This document shows, in pieces, positions 22,801 to 37,800 of a stretch of DNA of 64,000 nucleotides (positions within the stretch are counted from its first letter, which is position 1; every line of letters begins with the position of its first letter). Under the pieces are notes generated by a model. That model was not told the DNA's origin. It saw nothing but the letters and a program-made list of their open reading frames with translations, and made no database searches. Source of the DNA: Apostichopus japonicus (Eukaryota > Echinodermata > Holothuroidea > Aspidochirotida > Stichopodidae); assembly GCF_037975245.1 (NCBI RefSeq), contig NC_092562.1:15806521-15870520 (forward strand). Reading direction: 5' to 3'. Made by a program: the position numbers and the translations under genes.

Positions 22801-25800
22801 AGTGCAGAATCATCACTGGTGTGTTCATACCCCTAAAAGGGAGAAAAAACTGATGTATTAAAATATTTGAGCTATATCATAAATACTGAAATTAATTATT
22901 AATTTATATCTGTGAAAGATAACATTGATGGAGGACCCAAAGCTAAGAAGTGAAGATAACCAGATCTATTAAAGAGAGGGGTGGGGGTGGAGGGGGGGGA
23001 ACAATGATTGTCTGAGGAAACACTACTTCATGTTTCCACCATAAGATAGACCTCTTGACTTATTTTTCTGTACTGTTAATTGTACCCCATCACAAAACTG
23101 AAATGTTTAGATCTAATTTGGCCACAAGCCGAGCAAGTTTCTTGGCAGGGATGCAGGTTGAAAACGCTCCTTGAACAACTCCCAACAATTTCCATCAGGA
23201 TTGAGCAATGGGCTGCTTACGAGCAGCAACCTTTGAACATAAGTTAACGGACGGAGAGATTAACAGACATATTGCTTTGACAAATAATGCTCCATTGGCT
23301 ATATCACTTGAGCTCAAATTTCATATAGCTTACTCTAAGAGGAAAAAGAAGGAAAGACATTTGAGTGAAATGGTTAATTACCTGATCATTCCAGGCTGAT
23401 ATACAATACAGTGATTCATCTTCTGATAGTAAATGTATCGTTTGACTAAAATAACTGCAAAAGAAAAACAAACGAAATAGGAAAAATATTATAAAATATA
23501 AAATCCATCTGGTATCTGATCTAGGAGCAGTGAAGACATTATATCTTACATGATAATTATTAATGTGACTGAAATAGTGCACCACATTAACTATTAGATA
23601 TGTCCTTAACTCATCGGAAACTTGCAAAACCTGACAAAATCATATTCAGTTAATCCTTACCACTTTTTTGGAGATTGATTGCATGGTCTTCGTCAGTTTG
23701 TGGCAACTTTAATATGTGTCCGCAAGTTTGCACAATTGTGACAGAAGCGAAAAAACAAAAGTCTCCATTGAATATTTGTAAGATTAAGTTTGTTTTTGCT
23801 TTAGTTTAAAGAATCGCTTTAAATGGAAATTCAGGCCTTGATACAAGTACAACAGCATAAGTACCAGTACAAGAACAAAAGCATGAGTACCAGTAGTAGT
23901 AAAACAGCATGAGTACCAGTATAAGTACAACAGCATGAGTACCAGTACAAAACTATGAGTATCAGTACAAATACATCAGCATGAGTGCCAGTATAAGTAC
24001 AACAGCATGAGTACTAGTACAAGTACATAAGCATGAGTACCAGTATAGGCACAACAGCAAGAGTACCAGCATTAGTTCAACAGTATGAGTACCAGTACAA
24101 GTACAACAGCATGAAAACCACTACAAGTACAAGTCCTCTTGGTATGAGTACAAGGCCCTATTAAGCGCAAGAGTATTTATTTAGTCTTGCACTAGTGTCT
24201 GGACTAGATTTCAAAGATGCTCAAGTACGAGTAAAGATCCAGGAGGGGTGAATCGAGTAAGTAACTACGCTAGAATACCAGTACAAGTACAGACACACTA
24301 AAAGCCTGTCATCCAAACAGGAATTTGTCCACTAACAGTCCAAGGTGCTTGATAATGTGTTGCACGGAATCTTGACCATCAAAATCCTGTGCAATATTTG
24401 ACTACGAAAGGTCTGTGAGGAAAATCAATACCTCATCCCCTGAGGTAGTGACCTAAAAATACACTTTTTAAAGTTCAGAATCATTGGATCGTTTGTAAGA
24501 TGCCTCCCTCTCTTTACTCCATGTTCCACTTTCCATAAATATTAAGACTTTTTTTGTTGAACTGAAAGTCTTTTCTTCTTACCTGAAAAAATCTTCTGCA
24601 ACATCTAAATCTTCTTCTAAGAGTATTGCATATTCTGCATTCTGTGAAAAAGGAAATTAAAATATAAAATATTTAAAATACCACAACTAGATGAGTTTTT
24701 AGGATCTGAGGAAAAAAGATGTTAAACTGAGGTGTGAGATGATCCCCCACACGATGGAACATGAAGGAAAGATAAAGCTTCCATTAACCATGGACACATT
24801 GAAATAGAAAACTGGACACTCATTTTGACAGTTCGCCCCCCCCCCCAACCACTCTCCACCAATAATATTATTCTGTATTGTCAGAGAGCAACCATATGAA
24901 ATGATTTGGGTTGTATGATATACCTGAAAACATCACACTAGTGACTATATTGAAAGAATAAGTAATTATGAAACACACTGGAAAATATGAAACAATTTGA
25001 AAAGAGCTAGGACAGTTTTTGGCTGGAATGGAGCCAGTGACCTTAGGATTTCAAGTATGATTATTAAACCAAATTTCATGATGTTAATAATGTTACACAC
25101 ATATTATATACTGTGTACATGTATGTGAGAGAGGCTCTATTGGTCTGCACACGCCAACTAGCTACTTTAATCAGAAAGCTAGAGACATTATATATAACCT
25201 TCATTAGGATTTCATCATGACAACACTATCGAAGGAAAGCAGTAATTGAAACAGAAATTTTGACGATAATTAATAAGGATGGGCGAAACTCATAATTAAT
25301 GTCACAGCTAGACATCTTCCTGCTAAACACATCACCTTTCCTTATGGCAAGGAAGTTTTGAGAGGTTAAAAAGTTAAAACCCAACAGAATAATAGTGAAT
25401 CACTCAGGTGGAAGTTGCAGGTTTAAGAAATACTATACTTGTAATAAAGAAGAACCTGCAGTAGTGTTATAACCAAAATCAAACTATCAAGTGTCTCAAA
25501 GATGAAAATGCCATAAATATGATATTGACGATAATTAATAAGGATATATATATAAATATATATATATGTTTATATATATATATATATATATATATATGAC
25601 ATATGCTACAGAAATTGTATACACATTTTTGAGACATTTTCACTGCTACAGTTTGTATTTCAACAGAGACCTCGAAAGCAGTAAATGTTAGCACACTTTT
25701 TCCTCTTGAAGGACACGGTTAAAAACTCACTACGGATGGACTGCCCCCTCGAGGTTTATCAACGACAACTAAAAGTCTGCCATTTTCAGACGTGGATGTC

Positions 25801-28800
25801 ACATCTCAGAGTTTAATTTGATGTTCCGAGTTCATCGTTTAAGGCATAAAGGGTGTGTGGATCGATACACACAGGGTGAGGGGTGCCTCAGACAATCAAT
25901 TTTTAAACTTCTTTCCTACTGCCCGGGCTGGCGTTCGAAAGTAATTTCATGGTTTTTAGAAATTGGGGCAGGATACATTCCTTTCATATTTTTCCTTGCT
26001 CAAACTTATACAAAATATGAGATTGCGAAAATCAAAGAGACATGAAACCTTGGTGAATTCAAAATGTCAAATTCTTGTGGAAATGATGATAAATATTTGA
26101 TTCCCTCTTCTGAAAACAGAGGATGCTGATGAAAACATAGAGATAGCAAAGAGCAGCAGCAGATGATATTATTCACTGTGGATGATTCTTGAAGCAGTTA
26201 GTTACACTGAACATACTCACAATTCTGGCACACATACAAACACACTTTAGAACAAAGGAAATTCATTCAAAATAAGTTTGTTGCAAATATTAAATTCATA
26301 ACAGATCTTCAGAGCATTCTGTTTTTACTTTCTATACAAAGCAAAAACTTTGACTTTCACCTATTCTTATCAGAATGTACACTAGGTCTAGCCTTATTTG
26401 CATATAAGAATCAGGGCAGAGTTATTAACTTAATAAAATTAATATGGCAGGCTTTGGTTGTTTTTTTTTCGATGCTATTCCATACTTTACATTCAGAAAA
26501 ATTTGTATTTTAAATGCAAAAATACTAATTTGAAAAGTTTCTGGGTGACAAGATGCTTTAAAGGTTAGCCACTAACAAAACATCCACAGTTCCCACAAAG
26601 TATGGACATGATTTACAAACATAAAATTCTTCTTTTGACATCAAGGTTATCCAGAAAAGTGTGTCAAAAATTCATATGGTGCAACTTGGGCATCCTAAAT
26701 GGTTGAGGATTACAACTGAAGTTTTCAAGAAGTTGAATCTGAAGACATGTGTGAGTAATCTGTTACTTCATGGGAACCACAAAAACAATATGAAAACATC
26801 ATCTCCACCAGCCTCATCCTCTGCCTAAACATTCCTGCTAAAGTAAACACCGATTCCTTTCCAGTAGCTAGTTGCTGTTTCTCACTTCACACCAAATTCC
26901 CTCAACAGTTAATTAGGCATCATGAACTATGTGGAGTAGTTTGCATACGAATGTCGCAATTAGTGGATAGTCAGTGGCAAACAAATTTAATGACGATAGT
27001 GGCTGAAGCTTTGCTTACAAGAAAGTGCGGTATGTAAACGATTATGAAAGTGTGATGGGTAAGCAATTTGAACGTGTGGTAGGTAAAAATATGAAAGTGT
27101 TGTAGGTAAGTAATTTGAGAGTGTGGTAGGTAAGCAATATGTAAGTGAAGTAGGTAAGTGATGTAAAGTTTGGTAGGTAAAAATATGTAAGTGTTGTAGG
27201 TAAGTGATTTGTGAGTGTGGTAGTGACACGATATGAAAGTGGTAGGTAAAAATATTACATGAAAGGTGATAGGTATGTAATATGCAAGTGAGTTAGGTAA
27301 TCAATGTGTGTATGTGGTAGGTTAGTTATATGAAGATTCGTGGAAATTGTTGGTACTAAGTGATATTAAAGTGTTGTACATTAAGCAGTCTGAAATTGTG
27401 GTAGGGCTATGTTGAGTGAAGATGTTCGTTTTGAAAAAACCAACAGACTCTCTCAAGATTTCAAACATCAATTTAAAACTGAAAAACACTTCTTTAACTT
27501 TGATTCTATTTTCTTTTTTATTGTTATAAGATGTAGCGAAACATACTCACTGGATACATATTGAAAGTTGCAGTTAAGCTGGCTTTATAATGTTGAGATA
27601 TCCTGGCATTCTGGACTCCTAGGGGTGTATGCTGTATACCCTGCAGATTAAACAGCTTCACCACCTCCAGCGGTTCGTCGTAGTAACCATCGATGAAGAC
27701 TGTGATCATAGATGGATTAACTGGACAAAGAAAAGAGATGGAGAGCTCTTTAAGACCTTACTTAATTGTTGAGTATTTGTATGTATGTATATTAGATCCT
27801 CCAGCAAGCTGGAACTCGCAAAGAAGCCTCATTGACTTATCAAAGCCGCAAGCTGACTGAAGTCAGTCTCTCTTAGATTCATATTTTAACGCCCATGATT
27901 ATGAATTGTCAATTGTCAACAACTCTGTAACTGGACGACATACATTAATCTTGGAGTGACTCAAACCGGGGACCTTATGATTGAAAGACACCAGCGTTAA
28001 CCACTGAGCTAACACTCCCAGAGTGTTTATATCAGGCTGCTTGTTGAGGTTCTGGTTAGTATTGGTAATAACTAATTATCTTAGCCACTCTCTTTAAAGG
28101 AACTTGATTGTCGTGGATCAAAACTAAGACACTCTCCAGATTCTTAACAAACACAGGATGTTTATAACTAGCTAGAATAACTTCAATTTCGATATTATCA
28201 TGCATTATTTGCCTCAACTTTTATCAGAAATTCTACTTATATTTTAAGTCCACAAAAAAAAAGGGGATTTAAAACCACAGTGCTTTACAAAATGGTAAGC
28301 GATATTCTTTATCGTTTCAGATATGACATCAGCTGTCCAATTCATCAATCATTCATTTTGTACTTTGAAATGCACCCATATCCTGAATCGTCTCCTTCAA
28401 CCATCACTGCACCAAATCCCCTCCCCTCTCTTTCATCTCCTCACCCCTCTACCCCCCCACCAACAAAAACCCCATTAGTTTCATGAAGACAGTTTTATCT
28501 GCCTTATTATACTGTAATAGAAATCGTATAAGACTGCTTAATAAACAATAAAAAAGGATAAAAAAAAAGCTGTCATCATGCAAATTGAACTCAGTAGCCA
28601 TTTAATTTAATATCACCAAGATATGAATCCCTCAGCTACAGGAAATGACAAACTTAATGAAAGTTTGAATAGTCAATTCTTCGTCATCTCTCGTTAATTA
28701 ACCCCGGATCGTTGTGAGGGCAGTTCGTTTACATTAATCTCAATTTGTTTCCCTTTGTATTATTAGGTCATGAGACTTTGTCGGCCTAATTTTTTTTTTT

Positions 28801-31800
28801 CTCGAATCATTACTCCTCTCCAGAAAGACAACACATGTAATATTGATTACTGCTACTACTGCTGTAGTGTAAGGGCTCTGAAAGTTCATTAAGCCCGACA
28901 AGCTTTAATCCCCCAAGAGCATCAAACATCAAAATCACATTATCTGCTCTGCCATCTAACCATCTCTCTCTCTTTACTCTTCCCATCGTCGTGATTACTA
29001 AAAGCTCCACCAGCCCATGACAGGTTGGCATTTGTATTATACCTATAAGACCACCAGCTTAAAACATGACATGAATTCAAGCAATCTTTCTCACATCAAC
29101 ACATTACTTAATCATCTGCATATGAATTGAATTTAGAACACCGGCAGTTTACGTCGTCTTGCCCTCCCCAGGGTCCGACAGCGCACGCTGCAGTTCCTTT
29201 TTTTTTTTAATTTTCCTTCCTGTTTACATGTATACCCCGTGTGATGATAAGAGTAATTTTGAGTTCAACTCACGATGGGTTAGAGATCCCTTTCCATTAA
29301 TTCATATGTGACATTGCTTCGAGGGGGCCCCCTCGCTAAAAGCAGAGGTAAGGCCGGCGATACCGTCCTCGGATGATGGACATGAAGTGCCGGAGGGAGC
29401 TAATAATAGCAACTGAGATAACTCTTTTGTCTTACAATTGATTCACGAGAATACCTGCTAAAAGTGAGTTCAGAGTCTCCTCTCTAAATTCTCTTACAGT
29501 TTCTTGACTTTTCTTTGAAATTTTTTTTTGGAAAATTATCCCCAAATTTTAACTAGCTTGATTTACTAATAAAAGTACACTTACTCTTTAAACCACCAAG
29601 TCAAAGCTCAGACAAAACACTGCCCTCATTATTCTCAATTTACCACATTGAAGATATTTTAACGACATATGTTTTTCCTGCACTTTTCAATGGTTATCTG
29701 TGTCGGAGGTCGACACATTGTCTGAAGGATTTGGACACCAATCCGCAATTTCTGCGAAATATTACTAGCCTGTTTTTATTGACAAGACCATTCATACTTA
29801 TATGGCTTGAGTTGGATCTCTGAATGTATTGCGAGATGCATGACTGACCTTACGCATGACCTTACAAATGTAACCTGATTACTGCTCTAGTTATCACACG
29901 CTGACTCAGAAATTACTCTACCAAAGAATCCAATGGACTGTGAACATTTGGATAAAAGTTTAGATAATGAACCAACAACAACAAGGGATGCCCGAAAAGT
30001 TAATGAACCCATCGCAAATTTTTACTACACAATCGTACTCAAATTGTTACTTACTACCATTTACAAAACCACCCTAAAGGGCACACAGCAAGCCTAAGAA
30101 TTTGAGATGTGGGGGTGGGGGGGGAGGTGGAGGGGATTGGCTTGTTGGTGTAAGGGAAAATCCAATGTCTGCAAAACAATATTTGAAGCTAGACCGAGGA
30201 TCTTACTGGCTCAAGTAGCAAGACAGATGGAACATATCTAGCATAATAGCAAGTAAGGATGAAAGTTATCTAGCACGTAGTAAAAGTTAGATTCTTGGAA
30301 GTTAGCCGGTATAAATCTTACCACCGTGAGCTGATAAGAGAGACCTCAGCATTCTGTAGAGATAGTTGGGTCTATTGCTGGCGATGATGATAACTGGGAC
30401 TTCCCATACTTTATTGACAGACAACTGCAAGAAAAGAAAAAGAATGGAAATAGAAAATAGAAGAAGAATATAGAATGAAGACAACCTGACGTAGATATAT
30501 CTACTGACGGACGGTGAATAAATTGACAGCGACAAGAGAATGCTTTCGGGGTTGCAAAAAGTTTTTCTTTGAGAATCAAAATAAACCCCAAGGCCATAAA
30601 ACATCTTATACTGTCACCCTCTAGATAAATACACACACATATTAGCCAGGCTTTCAATTCATTAGTGTCTGCTATGTGTTTCATTGATATTAGAATATCT
30701 AATAATATCCTCCACATGAAAGACAAGACAAGAGTTTGATACTAGTTCGGATCAGCCCACATGTCACGTCTAAACAGATGCCTTGGAGACTTTCATCAGC
30801 AAAATGTCTGCTCTTGAAGCAGCCCCATTTGTGTTTTAAAGGGGTATTCCTTTGGTTGAAAGTGAGTTGCCTAATACCCCAAAACTTGCTGGAAATACCA
30901 ACCAGAGACATCAATTGCATCTGATGAAAACATATTTCCCTGCACTATTTAACTCTTTCAATGCTCGCAGGAAATAAACAAAACAAAATTCTCTCCATTA
31001 CACAGTAACTGGACTATAAATGCTATACAGTGTTGAAGGCGTTACTGTGAGCTACGACATCAGTGTGGTACACCTCCCTGAGTGCTGTTTGACCTTTGGC
31101 CTTCATAATAATTATAATTTTTTTTTTATATAGCGCTTTATACCAGCGATAGGTCTCAAAGCACTTTACAGACGTTATATTACCCCTGGTCAATGATAAC
31201 CTGTTCCAGAGACAATCCCTCCAGTCGGCAGCAGTTATATACTGCGCCCAATGACAAGTTACCTCACAGGTACCCATTTAACCCCTGGGTGGAGAGAGGC
31301 AAGTGAGATAAAGCATCTTGCACAAAGACACAACGTAATGAACTAGGCAGGAACCGAACCAGCAATCCTTGGATCACAAGTCCGACGCCTTAGCCAATTG
31401 GCCACCACGCTCACAATATCATCCATATAAAAAGGGTGCGGTGGTTACGAGGAGACAGGTACACGATGGGCAGTGCCTGATTCTTCAAAGTGTTAATACT
31501 ACTTACAGGCTCAGGGTTAAAGTCAATGGGCAGTGCCTGATTCTTCAAAGTGTTGATACTACTTACAGGCTCAGGGTTAAAGTCAATAGGAGCTGGTTCT
31601 TCACAGCTGCATAGACTTCCATAACCTTCCACTTTACTACAGAACGACTGTCGCCTACGGTTGGAAGGTGTGTCACGCCATTGACATTGGCTGTCTGTAG
31701 ATAAAAATAGAAAAATAGAAAAAATAAAACTGCAACATTAATTTTTCCCCGCCATCTTCAATTCGAGGAAATACAAAATGAAACAGAAATTTCTTTGATT

Positions 31801-34800
31801 TTCTTTACTTTCTGCTGTAGATACTACACCCCAGTAATCAGTGCTGATCTGAACCTAGTAACTGGCGGTATTTCTAACCTGGCCTAGTAACCAAAGCTTT
31901 TTACTCTCCTAAATTCAAATCCTTGTATAGTATGTTCAGAAATGTATTCATTTTTTTTTCTTCACTTAGCCAGACTCCCCATTATATTTTATCATGAACA
32001 TGAAAGCTAAAATACAAATTAATTTTTCACTGTGCATTATAAAACTGAATGAATACAAACACCACCCGCTTTTTTCCGTCAAATTAATATTTTTCTCTTT
32101 TCAATTTTTTTACCAACAAACAGAATAAGCTCATAGACACAGTTTCCATAGAAAGAGTATCTCTATCACCTGAATCACAAACTGAAAAATTGTGTCAACG
32201 TAGACAAAAATAATTGAATTCAGATTGGTGGCAACGTGCTGCTTGGACGGTTTTCGCTTGAATGACGAGTGTCACGATTTTCACTGAAATACACATACAA
32301 ATTGCTCTCAGTTGGGGAGCCTTCTTAAGTTTCATAACCACTCAATTTACATAGTGTTGTATCATCATCATTATTGATCAACCGATCCCCACGACGATAC
32401 ATTACGCCTTTGACTGTTAACGGACACCGCTGAGATATTCCCCCGGGCGCCATTGGTATGTTAACAGCACAGGTGGTTTCGTATAAATTAACTAGAATTA
32501 GAATATTACTAGACAAGTCAAAAGACATCATAAATTTGCACCGCACATTCTGCTTGATGTTCTTCATAAATATGTATATGAAGATGATGGTTGATATTTG
32601 CACAGCGATAAGTCAAAAAAATTTTTTAAAAAGATTTACAAATTTTATGAGTTCGATCCCATCTCCCATTAAAGGAGATATTGTTCTCTGAGATTATTAG
32701 GAAGAAAGAAAGAAGTCTTCCTTCAAATCCACCCAGGTATATAAACAAAAGATTATCAATTATAAAGATTATATGAATATTCATAGCATTATTCATAAGC
32801 AGTGTCTTTATTAAAACGGCATTCAACAGCATTCAGAAATTTTCATACTAAGCTCCCAGAATCACACTAAGAGGCAGTTATGTATTCAAACCACTGAATA
32901 CACAGTCAACAACATGGAACATATTCTAGTCTCAAATGATACAAAGCTAGTAAAGATGAGATTCAAGATTTCAACAGTCAGGTTTAATACAGGACTACAT
33001 GATTAAAAGGGTTAGCTTCTAATTAAGGATCAGTGGGAAAACAATGAAATTGTACTTCCTGAACCTTCTTCGTGATAATGGATTTTCAGGAATTAAGGAA
33101 AGGCACCAGTCAATTCTACATTGTATTTAAATGTTGCAGAAACACAATCAGACACCTGCCAGATCATTGGAATTGGTGTTTAATGAAACACCTCAATGGA
33201 GTCAATCAAATATATGTGTGGCATTGCACATTAACTTAACATACAGCACATAGGGAAAACTAAATTAAATTAAATGTGCCTCCACCATTAAGTTTTGGTA
33301 AGAACCTGTTATATGCTGCTTTAAGATGCTGCTTTTAATTTCAGCTTGGACACGGTCTGCTTGCATTTTCTTCACTGTACTTCTCTTTGACAAAAAAAAA
33401 ACACCTTACTTTATTTAATCAACCATGTTAATAGATTATAGTTGTTCTTTTCTGCCAAAATGAATTCTACTCCTCGCTAGTTTTAATCCGTCCTCACGAA
33501 ATAATTCCATACATTTCTTTTCAAAAGTTCCAATTGGTCAATATTTGTTTGAGCTACGATATCCAAACGAAGGAGACATATTTACAGGTTTTACCTTTGC
33601 GAAAGATACTACAGAATAAAGTTTGTCAAATTTATTTCTTACGACTCCAGAGGAGTTTCCGTAAATCATTTTCCGGTCGGGGTAGGCTGTACATATGGGT
33701 TCCACACTGAGCACGTAAATGTCAGAGGGTTGCCAGGGCTTTATGGGGAGGACAATTATCTTGATCTGTCCAGATGCACGAACGATGATTGCGCAAAGTC
33801 TGAAGGTTAGGTCGCTGGTTTCCTACGATGCCGGATTCTTGAAACACTTGTAGCAATGTCACCATTTTGATTGATTAGGCCTGCGATAATTTCAGGAGAC
33901 GAGTTCTTAGTCTGGAAATGAATTTTTTTTTACTTCAAGGTTGCGATGTTGACAGGACACGATAAAGAAAATAGTGACAGATTCTGGAGAACAGACGAAC
34001 GAGGGAATTTCTCAAATTCAGAGTTTCCTATAAATCGTCCATCGGTTAAAGGCAAACGACCTGCATTGATGTAATTCCTGTTACTCATAGCCAGAATACA
34101 AGCTTTGTTACCCATATCTGCCACTGTGGGGGATATGGTCAGCGTTGTTGGACCCAGGTAGTAAAATGTATGTTGTTTTTGCTTCTCCATGTAAAGGTTT
34201 CACTTCCATTAATCTATTATGTCAACTTCATCAACGCCACCCGCCCATCTCCCATAAATTTAGGTAAACATGGTAGTTCCAGCAGTCACTGACATGTACA
34301 CTAAAGTAAAAAAGTTCAGGCTTCCGATATGGGTGGGGGGTAAGGGGCTTCAGATATGGGGGGGTAAGGGGCTTCAGATATGGGGGGTAAGGGAGCAAAA
34401 ATTCATCATGTACCATTAAAATTTCATTTTGAAAGCTACATTCCTTTAAAAGCAGGAGAAATTTTTTTTCAAGTACAACCACAGAAATTTAAACCTCTTT
34501 ACAATTTGATCAAAGTCAACCAAAGCGCCACAGAGGTCTTTGATGAGGACAGCACCATGGCCACGGAATGAAAACCGATATTTTTAGCGCAGGGGTCCCC
34601 CGAGTCGACGTTCTGCTGTCAGACTTAACTCCTCCGTTGGAAGAGTAGGAGAGGGAAAATGAGGAAGACAGATGTTTTCTACCGTTGCTAGGAAGCTTGA
34701 CTAATCAAGCGGAGAACGGTGTAAGAATAACGTACAAAGTACCGTTCAAATAATATCGTTGATTACCGTCTAGAATCACTAGGATGAGACAGGTATTTCA

Positions 34801-37800
34801 CTATCTGAATGAAATTACATCTGCCCTTGAAAGCGGTGGGTCATCATTTACAGTGTCAAAGTTAAAGAATTACAATAACTTTAACCCATAAGGAACTTTA
34901 AAGGGGTAGCGGAGAATAAACAAATTTAAACCATATTTCAGACACATATTTACCTGTGCCTTGTTGTCTTTATATCAAGTTTTCAAGAAATATCTGTTTA
35001 GCTTTTGAAATGTTTAATTCTCCAGGAAGGACAAATATCAATCATACTGTCTTTACTTATTCTAAATTTATTATTTTTCAAATCATATTTGTTTGTTTGT
35101 TATAAATTGAACATATGGAAGTTCCTCACTTTTAAAATTGCTTGGTGCACAATCCAATTTTTTTTCTTTTTTTCTTTTCCTTAAACTGCAGATAAAATGA
35201 TAAACCCTATAGTTGTCAACTCTGAACTCATATTTATCTCTATTTTTAGAAATTCACAAGGCACTGCAGTAAGTAGTTCCCAGGGTGACATCTTCAAGGG
35301 AATCACTCGGCTGTTAAATTGATCAATAAAAGCACATCTCCAAAGGGCATTAAGTGAGCAATCTCATTTTAGTTAATTCTGTATTTCAAAACATGTTATC
35401 TCTTTAGCAGGATCTTGAGAATTGGGCAAAGAGGACGGAACTTAAAGCTGAGCAAAAACACAGTCTCCACCATCCAAAAAATATTAATCATACTGCTTTC
35501 AATTTACACTACAAGTAACCACTCACTTTCTCCCCTCACCCCCCCCCCCCCCTCCCCACCATGAATACAGCTGGGTAACTTATCATGTGACTCTACTTGA
35601 CACTACAAAACAAAATCAGATTTGTTGATACTTTTGAACTTGCAAAGATAAAACCATTTGACAAGTCTTGTACATGAACTGTTTGCAATGCTAAACAGTG
35701 AATACACGGAAATAACATTTAGTCCATCTGGCAAACATTACGTACATTACCTGAACATCTGTGAGGGTTGAATGTAGACGTATAAGTATTGTGACCGGAC
35801 GGTTGCCTTTGATATGGGAAATAGGGAATGTGGCTTAGGGGCAGGGAGTTTCTTATTTTGGGTAGAAACCATTCCCCCCCCCCCCCTTTTTGCTTCCAGT
35901 CATATAAAGAACATTTGCCTTACCTTTCTGAGAGACTAAAGGCACTTTAGTTTTTAAAATAACGTCTTCTCCCCAACTCTCAAGATTTGGCGATTTCCCA
36001 TGAATCTCAGCAAACGGATGGCCTGAAATGAAAAGGAAATAAACAAAATAAGATCAAAATGAACAAATTTAGATTGTGGGTTAAAGTTTTCTTCGGTGCA
36101 TTACTTTATAAACGAAGGTATCCATGGGTTACAATTATCAGAATGCTAAACTACTACACAAAATAAAATAAAATAAAATCCAGAATTACAAAAAACATTG
36201 AATACTTTAAAAAAAAAAATCTTGTATCATTTTAAAACTGATCCAAACTCAACATTGACCTACAACAGCAGAGGTACTTTAGCCACACCTAATTTACATA
36301 TTAAAATCTGGGCTGAAGCTGCTATTGTTATCAATACTGTGGTTAAAATTCATAGAATTTTCATGAAGTCAGATTACTGTGTGTATGAGAATCGTTTTTT
36401 TAATTTTTTTATTTTCCAATGTAACATATTGAGTGTATTTTTGTCTTGAGAGATCTGAGTCGATTGTACAGTCATTTTAAAGCTTCATCTCGGTACAATG
36501 TTATCATTTACAGGATGACCAGCCCTTTGTTCGTCATACCTCTCTCTGTATCCCAAAATGACTGACATTTTTTCAAGCAAACTTTGTCAAGAGCTCCTCA
36601 AACATCTCATCATATTTGAGACAATTAAAGGTGATTTGTATTAAGGATAGAAACGAAACAAAAAAGACACTAAGTTAACCGTTGAGACGAACCTTCTGCA
36701 AAGAGCTTACTACAACGACTAAATGTGGTATATGAATCAAGACCAAATGCTCATTTTTTTATGTGAGAAATACGTTAATATTCAAACTCTAAAAAAAACA
36801 GCCAAAATTACAACAGAAAACAATTTATCTGTTATTGCTCAGCAACCTGCTAAGCTAATTTTTTAGTTACAGTGGTACACAGCTTGCAAATGTATTTAGC
36901 AATGTTCGCACTGTGGTCTATTAGTGTTCTCAGTTTTTCATATAGATAACAGAAATTATGAACCTGTCCAAGTAATTATACATTCTACCATACCATCCTC
37001 TCTCATGCCAACTATTTTCCCTCCCCCTAATGCCAACAAACCCTTTTCCACTAATATACAGGATTTCTGTTTCCATCAAATGAAAGCAATGAGAGCATAA
37101 AAATGAAAGCACTCTTTTCACTAACATCTTCATCCACACACATCTCAGCACCCCCCCTCCACCCCCCACCCATTCACGTTCCTTCCAAATTTCGTTTCCT
37201 TTTCTTCCTAATTTGGGAACAAACTAGGTCAGGGAGAATAATCAGCACACAGCAAAAACATTTTTGCCAAGGTGAAAATTCTTAAGATATTAATAAAATT
37301 TTTGAACTTGTCAAAGATTTTGTTTTTCCCTCTTTGTCCTCCAGTTTTTGCAACAGTCTGAACCGAACTTTTGCTTTTTCATCCCGGGAAAGGTTTATTT
37401 TACAGGAAGCCTGCGGCTAACGGTTCAAAATTGATTATCCCTTCAAGATGGTTTAAAAATCAAACAAAACTACTGAACTAATCAACAATATTTCAATATC
37501 AACCTAATTGGAAAAGTGTTTTCACACTTGGGTTTTGTGTTTGGAGTATATAATTTTTTTCTTTTCTCCGTAGTTAGCTGAAAAATAAAATCCATACATT
37601 GCAATCTAGTTTCTTTTAAATCGAAAAAGCAAAGATGTACGTCCTAGATGCAGACCTAGCTTCAAAAGGCTGTTTTAAGTTGCAAGATTTCTCTCTTAAA
37701 ATTCTTCTTAATTCTGTCTGCCAGACTATAGTAACAGTTAAGAAAAGATAATGATATCTGTGGGTCTTTCAAGGAGCCGTTATCCATTAAGCAAACTGTT

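Larger units (their letters stand above)
24642..27550 (-). other. POMGNT1 intron
   Basis: This intron of about 2.9 kb holds a TA microsatellite (25544-25598) and a 24-bp minisatellite (27021-27412). Isolated open frames near 25.8 kb have no domain. I see nothing else that can be named. Confidence 0.75.
27721..30321 (-). other. POMGNT1 intron with a SINE and a GC-richer block
   Basis: This contains a tRNA-headed SINE (27775-28019) and, at about 28680-29460, a stretch of more complex and CpG-richer sequence than the intron average. No exon is missing between the flanking exons. Confidence 0.75.

Noticed and set aside
22637-22828. Minus-strand frame [15 protein letters not shown]..
   Set aside because: It is a shifted frame over POMGNT1 exon 22832-22704, whose true frame reads [14 protein letters not shown].
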